The notes beneath the pieces are model-generated. The model saw nothing but the letters and a program-made list of their open reading frames with translations, had not been told where the DNA came from and made no database searches. From the NCBI GenBank assembly GCA_045535935.1, contig JAZSMO010000022.1:55553-119552 (forward strand): DNA of 64,000 nt, read 5' to 3'. The stretch comes from SVFI01 sp045535935 (GTDB lineage Bacteria; Bacillota; Clostridia; Lachnospirales; Lachnospiraceae). The first letter of the stretch is position 1. Each line of letters begins with the position of its first letter. Shown here piece after piece: positions 51,955 through 61,343 of this stretch. The position numbers and the translations under genes were made by a program.

Positions 51955-53001
51955 ATGGAACTCGTAAAAAAAATCCCTGTGATAGGATATCTGGTTCGTC
52001 TTTTGGTTGCCATTGCAAAACTTCCGAAGCATTTGGATCGTCTTTATGAGATGGAAGCAAAAGAGGAAACGCTGAGAGTCAAGCAGGAAGAATTAGTGCA
52101 GAAGCAGGAAGAATTAATACAGTGGAATCGAGACCGGATGGATGAAATCAAACGTGTCGGAGATATGATCGGAGATTTGCAACAGTTTCGAGTTGGCGAA
52201 GATTATATTAAAAAGCTCAATCGTGTAACAAGTCTTTATCCGACAATATGGGGGGATGAAGAAAAGTTACACCTTTCTAAACTATCTTCCGTTTCGAATT
52301 GTATGTTTAATACCAATTCCGGACATATCACGGTAGGCGATTATACATTTTCCGGATCGGGTGTCAGTATTTTGGCAGGAAGCCATGATATGAAGCTTAG
52401 CGGATTGCTCCGCAGAGATGCTGAACTTACGGAAGGCTGTGATATTGTTATAGGTGATGGAGTGTGGCTTGCGTCTAATTGTACGATTTTGGGTCCTGCT
52501 ACTATCGGGGATCATGCGGTAGTGGCGGCAGGAGCAGTGGTTACGCCGGGGACAAACATTCCAGCCTATGCGATTTATGGCGGAGTTCCTGCAAAACAGT
52601 TGGGAGAGATCGATGTAGTAAAATCAGGTGAAACAGATTCGCCGGTTATCAGAAAAGCATTGAGGCGGAATAAAGGCGTTTTGTTTGCTGAAGGATGGAG
52701 TGAGACAAAGGAAATTGTTCATGATGAAAAAGTATATCGAGGGCATTTTCAAAGTGGTAATCGTTCAAAAGTTTACATTGAGGGCGATGAGTTCAATTGT
52801 TTGTGTCTGTTAAAATGCGGAGATAGATGTCTGTTGAAAATCACAATTGATGGAAGAGATGAAAGGGTAATTCAATTTTCGGAATCTTCAGGGAAGATTA
52901 ACGTTGTGTTTGCAAATAGGGAAATAGATGACTGTGATGAAATTCACGTAATAGAAATTGTAAATGAAACAGAGGCTACAGAATTATTTTTTGCGGTGTA
53001 G
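51955..53001 (+). CDS. Coiled-coil hexapeptide acetyltransferase
   Basis: This 348-residue protein has three parts. The N-terminus is a basic amphipathic segment (residues about 1-30) followed by a coiled coil of repeated KQEELVQ-type heptads (about 34-75). The middle (about 110-225) is a left-handed beta-helix acetyltransferase with ISVGDY-like turns, IVIGDGVWLASNCTILGPA, IGDHAVVAAGAVVTPG and YAIYGGVPAKQLG. A C-terminal beta domain of about 120 residues is unfamiliar. Directly after Wzt, it is a candidate capping enzyme that acetylates the polymer end for recognition. Acetyl donor and site are inferred. Confidence 0.82.
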   Translation: MELVKKIPVIGYLVRLLVAIAKLPKHLDRLYEMEAKEETLRVKQEELVQKQEELIQWNRDRMDEIKRVGDMIGDLQQFRVGEDYIKKLNRVTSLYPTIWGDEEKLHLSKLSSVSNCMFNTNSGHITVGDYTFSGSGVSILAGSHDMKLSGLLRRDAELTEGCDIVIGDGVWLASNCTILGPATIGDHAVVAAGAVVTPGTNIPAYAIYGGVPAKQLGEIDVVKSGETDSPVIRKALRRNKGVLFAEGWSETKEIVHDEKVYRGHFQSGNRSKVYIEGDEFNCLCLLKCGDRCLLKITIDGRDERVIQFSESSGKINVVFANREIDDCDEIHVIEIVNETEATELFFAV

Positions 53002-53027
53002 TTCACAAACTGGAATTTGGAGGAAAC

Positions 53028-53459
53028 ATGGAATCAATTAATATCGAACAGATAATGGAAGAAATTCGGGCAGAAATTAAAGAGAAAGGATATAAGGAAT
53101 CGGATTTGTCTTTTCGTGATATTCCAATTCGGGATAATTTTGAGATGGAGATAGGGCCATACGATAGGAAAGATTGTATTGATGCGCTTATGATGATGAG
53201 TAACAGTAGTACTCATGACATAAATATAGCGGTGTCGGGGCATAGTACTTTTGCCTTATTTATAAAAAAGACAATCAGAAAGATGACCAAGTTTTTATTT
53301 TATCCGGTTCTTACGTTGCAAAATGAGTATAATTTGAATAATGTTCGTTTTTGCATGCAGATTAAAGCACATATGGAAGAATTGGAAGAGGAACTGAAGA
53401 AAAAAGAGATGGAGATAGAAGAATTAAAACAGAAATTGCAGGATGTACAGAACATGTAA
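53028..53459 (+). CDS. Small coiled-coil protein of glycan clusters
   Basis: This is a 143-residue protein with no catalytic motif. The start IEQIMEEIRAEIKEKGYKES and the basic stretch FIKKTIRKMTKFLFYPVLTL (about 84-103) resemble the N-terminal anchoring part I recall in front of methyltransferases and glycosyltransferases in similar clusters, but here it stands alone. The last 35 residues form a coiled coil (MEELEEELKKKEMEIEELKQ). It could anchor or space other enzymes at the membrane, next to the acetyltransferase with its own coiled coil. A GGAGG site precedes the ATG. Confidence 0.7.
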   Translation: MESINIEQIMEEIRAEIKEKGYKESDLSFRDIPIRDNFEMEIGPYDRKDCIDALMMMSNSSTHDINIAVSGHSTFALFIKKTIRKMTKFLFYPVLTLQNEYNLNNVRFCMQIKAHMEELEEELKKKEMEIEELKQKLQDVQNM

Positions 53460-53511
53460 ATGCATAAAATCACGGAGAAGAATCAGCAACGTTTAGAAGG
53501 AAATATTCAAT

Positions 53512-54693
53512 ATGAAAGATAGGATTTGTTTTGTAGTGCAACGTTATGGTTTGGAAGTTAATGGCGGAGCAGAATTGCATTGTCGACAATTGGCAGAGCA
53601 TATGAAGAATCATTATGCACAGGTGGATGTGCTTACTTCAAAAGCAATAGATTATATGACGTGGAAAGATGAATATAAACAGAACCATGAGATAATCAAT
53701 GGGGTGAATGTGATTCGGTTTTCGGTAGAGCATGAGCGCGATATAGATGAATTCAATGCTATAAATCAATTGTTGTATGACGGGAAGCTGCCGAGAAATC
53801 GCGAATTAGAATGGGTCGACAAACAAGGACCGGCTTTACCGAAGTTAATTGATTATTTGAAAGAGCATAAAGATGATTATGATGCATTTATATTTTTTAC
53901 GTATCTGTATTATCAGACTGTGTTAGGAGTAAAGGAAGTTGCGGAAAAAGCGATTGTAATACCAACTGCGCACGATGAACCTTTTCTGAAGATGAAAATA
54001 TATGAAAATGTATTTGTGCGTCCGAAAGCTTTTCTATATAATACAGCAGAAGAAAGGAAATTAATCAACCAGAAGTTTAAAAATAGCAATATTCGAAGCG
54101 AACTCGGAGGAGTCGGAGTAGAACTTCCGGAGGATATCAATCCGGAACGTTTTAGAAAGAAATATAATTTGGATCGTTTTTTGCTTTATATAGGGCGGAT
54201 TGATGAAGGGAAAAATTGCAATGAATTATTTCGTTTTTTTCAAGAATATAAAAAGCGAAATGATTCCGATATAAAATTGGTTTTGATGGGAAAACCTGTA
54301 ATAGAAATTCCAAAATCAAAAGATATTATCAGTCTTGGTTTTGTGAATGATCAAGACAAGTTTGATGGGTTGGCAGCAGCACAGACGTTAGTATTGCCAT
54401 CTAAATTTGAAAGCTTGTCTATGGTAGTATTAGAGGCGATGAGTGTTCATACGTTAGCACTTGTAAATGGAAATTGTGAGGTTTTAAAAGGGCATTGCGT
54501 AAAAAGTAATGGAGCTTTATATTATACAAATTATTTTGAGTTTGAGGGATGTCTTAATTATATTTTTTCGCATCCGAAACAAATTGAAAGTATGAAACAA
54601 AATGCCTACAAATATGTGAACGAAAATTATCAGTGGGAAGTTATTACGCAAAGATTGAAAACATTGGTTGGTTATGTGTGTGAACAAAGTTGA
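53512..54693 (+). CDS. GT4 family glycosyltransferase
   Basis: This is a 393-residue GT-B enzyme with VQRYGLEVNGGAELHCRQLA near the start, IPTAHDEPFLKMKIYE in the acceptor domain, LLYIGRIDEGKNCNELFRFF, and a donor loop PSKFESLSMVVLEAMSVHTL with the glutamates of GT4. It is a paralogue of the gene at 55792: shared stretches include AHDEPF/FHDESYF and TNYFEFEGCLNYI/DNYFEFEGAVKYL. The two flank a different GT4 enzyme. An AAGGAA site lies 11 bases before the ATG. Base composition is clearly more A/T-rich than in the first half of the window. Confidence 0.84.
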   Translation: MKDRICFVVQRYGLEVNGGAELHCRQLAEHMKNHYAQVDVLTSKAIDYMTWKDEYKQNHEIINGVNVIRFSVEHERDIDEFNAINQLLYDGKLPRNRELEWVDKQGPALPKLIDYLKEHKDDYDAFIFFTYLYYQTVLGVKEVAEKAIVIPTAHDEPFLKMKIYENVFVRPKAFLYNTAEERKLINQKFKNSNIRSELGGVGVELPEDINPERFRKKYNLDRFLLYIGRIDEGKNCNELFRFFQEYKKRNDSDIKLVLMGKPVIEIPKSKDIISLGFVNDQDKFDGLAAAQTLVLPSKFESLSMVVLEAMSVHTLALVNGNCEVLKGHCVKSNGALYYTNYFEFEGCLNYIFSHPKQIESMKQNAYKYVNENYQWEVITQRLKTLVGYVCEQS

Positions 54694-54716
54694 CATTGAT
54701 AAAAGAGGAGAAAGAG

Positions 54717-55784
54717 ATGCGCATTATTCAAGTGTTGACTACATTATCTTTTGGAGATGCTGTTGGAAATGACACATTAGCGATAAAAGAAATACTGAAA
54801 AGCAATGGGTATAAAACATCAATTTATGCTGAGAATATTGATTCGCGATTACCAAAAGGCAGTGCGTTTCATATGGATGAGTGGAAACCTTTAGATAGTG
54901 ATGATGTAATCATATACCATTTGTCTACAGGGACAAAGTTAAACTATTGGATTCAAGAGCAGCAGTGTCGTAAAATTATGATTTATCATAATATTACGCC
55001 GCCACATTTCTTTAGCGAATATGATGCGGTGAGTGCAGATTTGTGTAAGCAGGGATTGGAACAAGTACGAATGCTTAAAGATACATTTGATTGTGTTTAT
55101 GCCGATTCTGAGTTTAACAAAGAAGATTTGATGCGGATGGGATATACATGTCCCATCAAGGTATTGCCTATTTTGATTGCTTTTGATGATTATAAAAAAG
55201 CGCCGAGCAAGGCCGTGTTAAATAAATATAAAGATGGCTATACAAATATAGTTTTTGTGGGCCGCATTGCTCCGAACAAAAAACAAGAAGATGTGATTCG
55301 GGCGTTTTACTTTTATCAAAAGTACTATAATCCAAAATCCCGGTTACATATTGTGGGATCTTATCGTGGACTTGAGAAATACTACAATCGATTAAAGGAT
55401 TATGCTGAAGAACTAAAGGTGAAAAATCTATATTTCACCGGTCATATAAAATTTGACGAAATATTGGCGTATTATCATGTGGCAGATGCTTTTCTATGTA
55501 TGAGTGAGCATGAAGGATTTTGTGTTCCTTTAGTTGAAGCTATGTATTTTAAAACACCTATTATTGCATATGACAGCTGTGCAATAAAGGGAACACTGGG
55601 AGGGAGCGGATTCTTGCTGGAAGAAAAGAATCCGATAGAAACTGCTGCTGTTATAGATAAAGTTTTGGGTGACCAAAATCTGAAAGCAAAGATAATTGAA
55701 AATCAGACAGAGCGTTTGAAAGATTTTAATCATACATTGATTGCGAAGCAGCTTTTGGATTATTTGCGGGAAGATACAAAGTGA
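54717..55784 (+). CDS. GT4 family glycosyltransferase
   Basis: This is a 355-residue GT-B enzyme with IIQVLTTLSFGDAVGNDTLA at the start, IYHLSTGTKLNYWIQ, IYHNITPPHFFSEY and VGRIAPNKKQEDVIRAFYFY. Its donor loop MSEHEGFCVPLVEAMYFKTP holds the two glutamates. It belongs to a different GT4 branch from its neighbours and resembles enzymes acting on mannose or rhamnose chains. The ATG at 54717 follows AGAGGAG; a longer frame overlapping the previous gene lacks a site. Spacing to the next gene is 7 bases. Confidence 0.85.
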   Translation: MRIIQVLTTLSFGDAVGNDTLAIKEILKSNGYKTSIYAENIDSRLPKGSAFHMDEWKPLDSDDVIIYHLSTGTKLNYWIQEQQCRKIMIYHNITPPHFFSEYDAVSADLCKQGLEQVRMLKDTFDCVYADSEFNKEDLMRMGYTCPIKVLPILIAFDDYKKAPSKAVLNKYKDGYTNIVFVGRIAPNKKQEDVIRAFYFYQKYYNPKSRLHIVGSYRGLEKYYNRLKDYAEELKVKNLYFTGHIKFDEILAYYHVADAFLCMSEHEGFCVPLVEAMYFKTPIIAYDSCAIKGTLGGSGFLLEEKNPIETAAVIDKVLGDQNLKAKIIENQTERLKDFNHTLIAKQLLDYLREDTK

Positions 55785-55791
55785 GGCTTTT

Positions 55792-56970
55792 ATGAATAAA
55801 ATAGCATTTGTTACATCTTGGTATGGAGAGAATATAACAGGCGGTGCAGAGGCAGAAACAAGAGATCTCGTGAAGCATTTAAGTGCTGCCGGCCATAACA
55901 TAGAAGTATTGACAACTTGTGTAAGAAGTTTTTCAGATGACTGGAATAAAGATTATTATAAACCCGGAGAATATACGGAGACAGGGGTAGTTGTCAGACG
56001 TTTTAAAACAGACAAAAGAAATGCGATTGCTTTTGATGCGGTCAATTTGAAATTGATGAATGGTCAGAAAATCAGTGCTGATGAAGAAAGGGTATTTATC
56101 CGTGAAATTGTAAATAGCCAAGATTTGTACCGCTATATGGAAGAACATCAAGACGAATATAAGGCATTTATATTTATTCCGTATATGTTCGGTCCGACAT
56201 ATTACGGATCGAAGATTAACTTTAAGAAGGCGGTTTTGATTCCTTGTTTTCATGATGAAAGCTATTTTTACATGGATATATTTAAGGATGTATATTCCAA
56301 AGTGGCAGCGATAGTATATAATGCACTGCCGGAACAACAACTCGTCCATCAACATTATAACCTTGAAGAGCATGTGAAAGAGATTGTGATGGGAATAGGA
56401 ATGGACACAGACATTGCAGGGGATGCAGAGCGGTTTAGAAACAAATATCAAATAGCAAGTCCGTTTATTTTATATGCAGGAAGAAAAGATAAAGGAAAAA
56501 ACGTCGATACCCTGCTTACTTATTTCGCAGAATATAAATCAAGGAATGGTTCTGATATGAAACTGGTGCTCATCGGTGGTGGACAAATTGACATTCCGGA
56601 GTTGATACAAGAGGACGTTATAGATTTAGGATTTGTAGATGTACAGGATAAATATGATGCGTGTGCAGCAGCGGAATTTCTGTGCCAACCTTCGCAGCAT
56701 GAAAGTTTTTCTCTTGTAATCATGGAGAGTTGGCTGTGCGAGCGACCGGTTCTTGTGAGTGGAAAATGTGCGGTGACGAAAAACTTTGTGCAAGAATCAA
56801 ATGGAGGTTTATATTTTGATAATTATTTTGAATTTGAAGGAGCAGTGAAATACTTGATTCAAAATAAAAAAAATGCTACTGCAATGGGAAAAAACGGAAA
56901 AACCTATGTTAAGGAACATTTTTCGTGGGATGTGATAATTTCAAAATATGAAGAATTTCTATCTATATAG
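55792..56970 (+). CDS. GT4 family glycosyltransferase
   Basis: This 392-residue GT-B enzyme is a paralogue of the gene at 53512. It has FVTSWYGENITGGAEAETRD, IPCFHDESYFYMDIFKDVY, ILYAGRKDKGKNVDTLLTYF and the donor loop PSQHESFSLVIMESWLCERP. The ATG at 55792 has a GTGAGG site before it; a longer frame from 55741 does not. Two copies around a third enzyme suggest either alternating linkages in one polymer or two polymers. Confidence 0.85.
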   Translation: MNKIAFVTSWYGENITGGAEAETRDLVKHLSAAGHNIEVLTTCVRSFSDDWNKDYYKPGEYTETGVVVRRFKTDKRNAIAFDAVNLKLMNGQKISADEERVFIREIVNSQDLYRYMEEHQDEYKAFIFIPYMFGPTYYGSKINFKKAVLIPCFHDESYFYMDIFKDVYSKVAAIVYNALPEQQLVHQHYNLEEHVKEIVMGIGMDTDIAGDAERFRNKYQIASPFILYAGRKDKGKNVDTLLTYFAEYKSRNGSDMKLVLIGGGQIDIPELIQEDVIDLGFVDVQDKYDACAAAEFLCQPSQHESFSLVIMESWLCERPVLVSGKCAVTKNFVQESNGGLYFDNYFEFEGAVKYLIQNKKNATAMGKNGKTYVKEHFSWDVIISKYEEFLSI

Positions 56971-57023
56971 AAATATTTGATTTTATATGTAGATGTGGTG
57001 AGAAATGAGAGGTGTGATACACA

Positions 57024-59504
57024 ATGCTTGCGATATTGGTTTTGATAAATGTTGCGATGTTGTTTTGGGCCATAAGTTGTATTTATGGAAAAGTAAATGT
57101 TTTAAAAAATATGGCATTAGCGATAGCATTATTCTTTTCTGAATACGCTGTTGTCAGTGGAGTGTTCTTTTGGAAGGATTCCTTTGGTTTTGAAAAGGTG
57201 CTTTTGTCCCAGGTTTTTGCGAATATAATTTTAGTGGTGGCCATATACAAAAAGGGATTGTTTAAGAAAATAAATTTTAAACACGATGTGTGTGTGGATG
57301 CATTGCCGATTTTTTTGATTGTTCTTTTGTTACCTTTGACTTTTAATAAATTTGAAATATATGGAACCGGTCAGGATCAAGGGTTATATTTAGCCAAGGC
57401 AGTTGAATTAGTCAGTGGAAATTATGAAAATCAGTTAGATTTTGAAGAATATCATAGTTTGGAAGAAGAAAGCGATCTCCAAGCATATCAGTATATGGTT
57501 GATAAGGGTTTTACCGGATTCTATGTGTTGTCGGGTCGGGCTTTTCCGACGGTGGATGTATCTGAAATTAAAAGTAGTGTATCCGGTATGTATCATGGGA
57601 TTCCTACATTTCCGGCCATATTAGCACTATGGGGGGAAATATTTGGTTTGGAAAAGATGATTCATGTCCAAAGCGCTATTTTTCTGAGTATAATTCTTTT
57701 GGCATACTATATTTTAGAAAATTTAAATATTAGCAAACAAAGAAGATTTGCTTATATAATATTGCTGGGAACTTCCCCTTTATTGTTATGGCTGTCGAAA
57801 ACGACGCTAACAGAATTGCTTTTGACGTTATTAATTATTTTGTACTTGTATTTTGTGCTGGAAGATCATCTGTGGGCACAGTTTCTTGCGGTAATACCGT
57901 TGCTTGCTTTTTCGTATGTCCATGTATCTTATTTGCAAATTTTACCACTATTTGTTTTTATTAACTTTTGGCTGTATACAAGAGAAAATAATAAGCAGTA
58001 CCTATATAACAATATTACTATTTCATCGGGAATGTTTTTGGGATATTGCATGATGTCTGAGGCATCACCTCAATATTTCTTTGATAACCTTAACAGAATC
58101 TATTTTGGCAATGTTATAACAAGGGATAATGTTATGTGGTGGATGCTTGCTATAACAGTGATTGTAATAGTAATTTCGTTAATTGTTCCTAAATTTAAAA
58201 GCTATCTAACTACGTTGTTTGAATTTAAGTATTTATCAGAAGTTGTACGTTTGTTTGTAATTTTTGCGTGCATATTTTTTGTGTATTTGGGATATAAAAA
58301 TGGATTTTGCATGACGCCGGAAATGTGTGCTAATCCTGCTGTAGGGGGGTATTATGGAACCGGTTTTGAAGCGTTTACAAATTTGCCGATTTTTGCGTAT
58401 GCTATGGCTACGGGATTTGTTATTGTTCCGTTAATATTAGGTGTGTTTTGTGTTTCGCCCAAAACTATGTTCGAGAATCGCAGCTCTTTAATCATGGGCA
58501 TTATGTTTCTTTATACGGTGATATTTCAGTCTTGTTTTATTATTAAAGAAATTGCGTTTTACTATTATTATAGCCGGTATTTAGCGGTATATGTTTCGGT
58601 TATTTTGATTTTATCTGCTTTATGTTTAGGAAAGATAAAAAGAAATTACTTTTGGATTGTCATTGTAATAAGTTTAATTTCTAATCTGTATTTTGATTCT
58701 CATTTGGTTGCAGAAAAAGATTTTACACAGGTTGAATGGGAAACGTTATTAGATTTGAAAGATGTTATTGATGAGAATTCTGCAGTTGTAATAAGTGGTG
58801 ATTTACAGAGAAATTATGCTTTGTTGGTGAGAAGTGTTGCGGATTGCGCAATCTTTCCTGAAACAGAAAGCTTGGAGGAACAGTTGCAGGAGTTGACATT
58901 AAACTATAGTCATGTGTATTATTTGTGTACTGATAATTCGAAAAAAACTATTACTAATATTAAGGAATCAAATAGTACCGGCGATGTTTATGTAGAATAC
59001 AGAGATATCACGCATACTTCAATATATCCATGGAGTTTTGTGTTTTATCCTATGTCGGCAACTAAAGTAGAAGGAAGCGTTGAACTGTATCAATATCATA
59101 CAAAAGGAATCCCTCTTTTTGTGTGTGATCTGGATTCTAATATGGTAGGCGTTTTGAATGGTGTAAAAAAGGATGGGAAGATTGAATCGACGGGAACAGA
59201 AGGAGTAGTTGCTTTTGGCCCATATTGCCAGCTTGAAAAGGGAGAATATCTTTTGGGAGTTGAGTTGGATTCAGAATCGAATAATGTAGACGATTTAGGG
59301 TATGTGAGGATATCTGTACATGGTTCAAAAGTAATCCTTGAAGAAACAGATTTTGCAGAGTTTTTGGTTGCGAAAGATGATATAATTCGTTTGGAGATTC
59401 CGTTCAGAATCGATGAGGATATGGATGGCGTAGAGTTTGTTTTTGGGGCAAAAAATGGTGCCAAATATAAATTGCGAGATTATAGGATTTATATAAAGGA
59501 ATAA
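57024..59504 (+). CDS. Very large GT-C-like membrane protein with C-terminal beta domain
   Basis: This 826-residue protein has about fourteen helices in the first 560 residues. The first long outer loop (about 110-200) has EIYGTGQDQGLYLAKAVEL, with the DQ pair seen in GT-C glycosyltransferases, and MYHGIPTFPAILALWG. The last 250 residues are extracytoplasmic: a mixed domain, then a beta-rich part that may bind glycan. It follows the GT4 group by 53 bases and precedes a DPM1-like enzyme that could charge its lipid donor. The exact reaction is unknown. The region is strongly A/T-rich. Confidence 0.75.
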   Translation: MLAILVLINVAMLFWAISCIYGKVNVLKNMALAIALFFSEYAVVSGVFFWKDSFGFEKVLLSQVFANIILVVAIYKKGLFKKINFKHDVCVDALPIFLIVLLLPLTFNKFEIYGTGQDQGLYLAKAVELVSGNYENQLDFEEYHSLEEESDLQAYQYMVDKGFTGFYVLSGRAFPTVDVSEIKSSVSGMYHGIPTFPAILALWGEIFGLEKMIHVQSAIFLSIILLAYYILENLNISKQRRFAYIILLGTSPLLLWLSKTTLTELLLTLLIILYLYFVLEDHLWAQFLAVIPLLAFSYVHVSYLQILPLFVFINFWLYTRENNKQYLYNNITISSGMFLGYCMMSEASPQYFFDNLNRIYFGNVITRDNVMWWMLAITVIVIVISLIVPKFKSYLTTLFEFKYLSEVVRLFVIFACIFFVYLGYKNGFCMTPEMCANPAVGGYYGTGFEAFTNLPIFAYAMATGFVIVPLILGVFCVSPKTMFENRSSLIMGIMFLYTVIFQSCFIIKEIAFYYYYSRYLAVYVSVILILSALCLGKIKRNYFWIVIVISLISNLYFDSHLVAEKDFTQVEWETLLDLKDVIDENSAVVISGDLQRNYALLVRSVADCAIFPETESLEEQLQELTLNYSHVYYLCTDNSKKTITNIKESNSTGDVYVEYRDITHTSIYPWSFVFYPMSATKVEGSVELYQYHTKGIPLFVCDLDSNMVGVLNGVKKDGKIESTGTEGVVAFGPYCQLEKGEYLLGVELDSESNNVDDLGYVRISVHGSKVILEETDFAEFLVAKDDIIRLEIPFRIDEDMDGVEFVFGAKNGAKYKLRDYRIYIKE

Positions 59505-59534
59505 TGTGGCGTGAGTGTACATTGGAGGAGAACG

Positions 59535-60494
59535 ATGAAATTAATAATTCAAATACCATGCTATAATGAAGCAGAAACATTAGAAATCGCATTAAATGAT
59601 TTGCCAAAGCAGATTGATGGAATTGATGAAATTGAATATTTGATTATCAATGACGGTAGTAAGGATAATACAGTAGAAGTGGCACAAAAATGGGGTGTTC
59701 ACTATGTTGTGAATTTTAGAAGAAACAAAGGTCTTGCCAAAGGATTTATGGCGGGAATAGATGCATGTCTCAGAAACGGTGCAGATATTATTGTGAATAC
59801 CGATGCAGATAACCAGTATTGCGGTGAAGATATCGAGAAGCTTGTGCGTCCAATTGTAGAAGGCAAAACCGATATAGTAATTGGTGAGCGACCGATTGAT
59901 CAGACAGAACATTTCTCGCCATTAAAGAAAAAATTGCAACATTTTGGAAGTTGGGTGGTTCGTAAAGCGTCTAATTCCGATATTCCGGATGCTCCGAGTG
60001 GATTTCGTGCATATAGTAGAGATGCTGCTATGCGCTTGAATGTGACGAATGAATATACGTACACGTTAGAAACTATAGTTCAGGCCGGAAGAGAAAAGAT
60101 TGCGCAAACTTCAGTTCCGATTCGGACAAATGGAGAACTTAGACCATCGAGATTGTTTAATAGTATGATGGGATATGTAAAAAAATCTATGGTGACTATC
60201 GTGAGGGCCTTTATTATGTACAAGCCATTAAAGTTCTTTACGATTATGGGATTAATTCCTTTTTTGATAGGTGTTGCAATCGGTATACGTTATATTGTGT
60301 TTTTGTGTATGGGTTTGGCCGGCGGGCATATTCAGTCTTTGATACTTGCAAGTATACTTATTTTGATGGGCTTTATGACGATGGTGATTGGGCTTCAAGC
60401 AGATATTATTGCTAAGAACAGAAAGCTGTTAGAAGATATTCAGTATCATGTTCGTAAATTGGATTATGACAATGAAATAAAGAGCGAGAAATAG
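59535..60494 (+). CDS. DPM1/GtrB-like polyprenyl-phosphate glycosyltransferase
   Basis: This is a 319-residue GT2 enzyme with a catalytic domain and two C-terminal membrane helices (about 230-255 and 265-290). Motifs are IIQIPCYNEAETLEIALNDL, INDGSKDNTVEVA, NFRRNKGLAKGFMAGID and VNTDADNQY (true DxD), then DAPSGFRAYSRDAAMRLN. It should move a sugar from a nucleotide to undecaprenyl phosphate for a GT-C enzyme, most simply the 826-residue protein just upstream. The ATG at 59535 has a full GGAGGAG; a frame from 59511 does not. Confidence 0.87.
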   Translation: MKLIIQIPCYNEAETLEIALNDLPKQIDGIDEIEYLIINDGSKDNTVEVAQKWGVHYVVNFRRNKGLAKGFMAGIDACLRNGADIIVNTDADNQYCGEDIEKLVRPIVEGKTDIVIGERPIDQTEHFSPLKKKLQHFGSWVVRKASNSDIPDAPSGFRAYSRDAAMRLNVTNEYTYTLETIVQAGREKIAQTSVPIRTNGELRPSRLFNSMMGYVKKSMVTIVRAFIMYKPLKFFTIMGLIPFLIGVAIGIRYIVFLCMGLAGGHIQSLILASILILMGFMTMVIGLQADIIAKNRKLLEDIQYHVRKLDYDNEIKSEK

Positions 60495-60507
60495 TCGGAG
60501 GAAGAGA

Positions 60508-61281
60508 ATGAAAGTAGTTTTACTTGCCGGAGGTTTCGGTACCAGAATTTCGGAAGAAAGCATGTATAAACCTAAACCTATGATTGAAATAGGAGATAAG
60601 CCAATATTGTGGCATATAATGAAGAGTTTTTCTTATTATGGATATAATGAGTTTGTTATATGTGCGGGTTATAAACAACATGTTATAAAAGAGTGGTTTG
60701 CAAATTATTTTTTATATAATAGTGATATTACGTTTGATTTCACAAATGATAATGAAATGGTTGTCCACAATAATGTGGCTGAACCTTGGAAGGTAACAGT
60801 AGTAGATACAGGGTTGAATACTATGACCGGAGGAAGAATAAAGCGGGTGAAGGATTATGTAGGGAATGAACCGTTTTTTATGACATATGGTGATGGTGTT
60901 TCAGATGTTGACATATCAAAGTTATATGATTTTCATAAAAAAGCAGGTGGTTTGGCTACACTCACAGCAGTACAGCCGGATGGTCGTTTTGGAATTATCG
61001 AAATCGAAAAAGATAAGATTGTGTCTTTCAGGGAGAAGGAAAAACAAGATATGGGGTGGATTAATGGCGGTTTTATGGTGTTAGAGCCACAGGTGTTGGA
61101 CTATATTGAGGGAGATGCAACAACGTTTGAAAAATATCCAATGGAAAAATTGGCGGAAGAGAAAAAACTGAACTGTTATAAGCATTATGGATTTTGGCAG
61201 TGTATGGATAATTTAAGAGATAAAGAAAAATTAGAGAGACTTTGGAGAGAAGGAAAAGCTCCATGGAAAGTTTGGAAATAA
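60508..61281 (+). CDS. rfbF: Glucose-1-phosphate cytidylyltransferase
   Basis: RfbF makes CDP-glucose from CTP and glucose-1-phosphate, the first step to CDP-3,6-dideoxyhexoses. The 257-residue protein has LLAGGFGTRISEESMYKPKP (residues 5-24), IGDKPILWHIMKSF, VICAGYKQHVIKEWF, MTYGDGVSDVDI and FWQCMDNLRDKEKLE. All are close to the enzyme of Yersinia and Salmonella O-antigen clusters. A CGGAGGAAG site precedes the start. It leads the rfbF-rfbG-rfbH set in the standard order. Confidence 0.95.
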   Translation: MKVVLLAGGFGTRISEESMYKPKPMIEIGDKPILWHIMKSFSYYGYNEFVICAGYKQHVIKEWFANYFLYNSDITFDFTNDNEMVVHNNVAEPWKVTVVDTGLNTMTGGRIKRVKDYVGNEPFFMTYGDGVSDVDISKLYDFHKKAGGLATLTAVQPDGRFGIIEIEKDKIVSFREKEKQDMGWINGGFMVLEPQVLDYIEGDATTFEKYPMEKLAEEKKLNCYKHYGFWQCMDNLRDKEKLERLWREGKAPWKVWK

Positions 61282-61343
61282 TAATAGTTTAAGATTGGAT
61301 ATTAGATTTTGAGTGAATAACTCACTACAAGAGGAATGACAGA

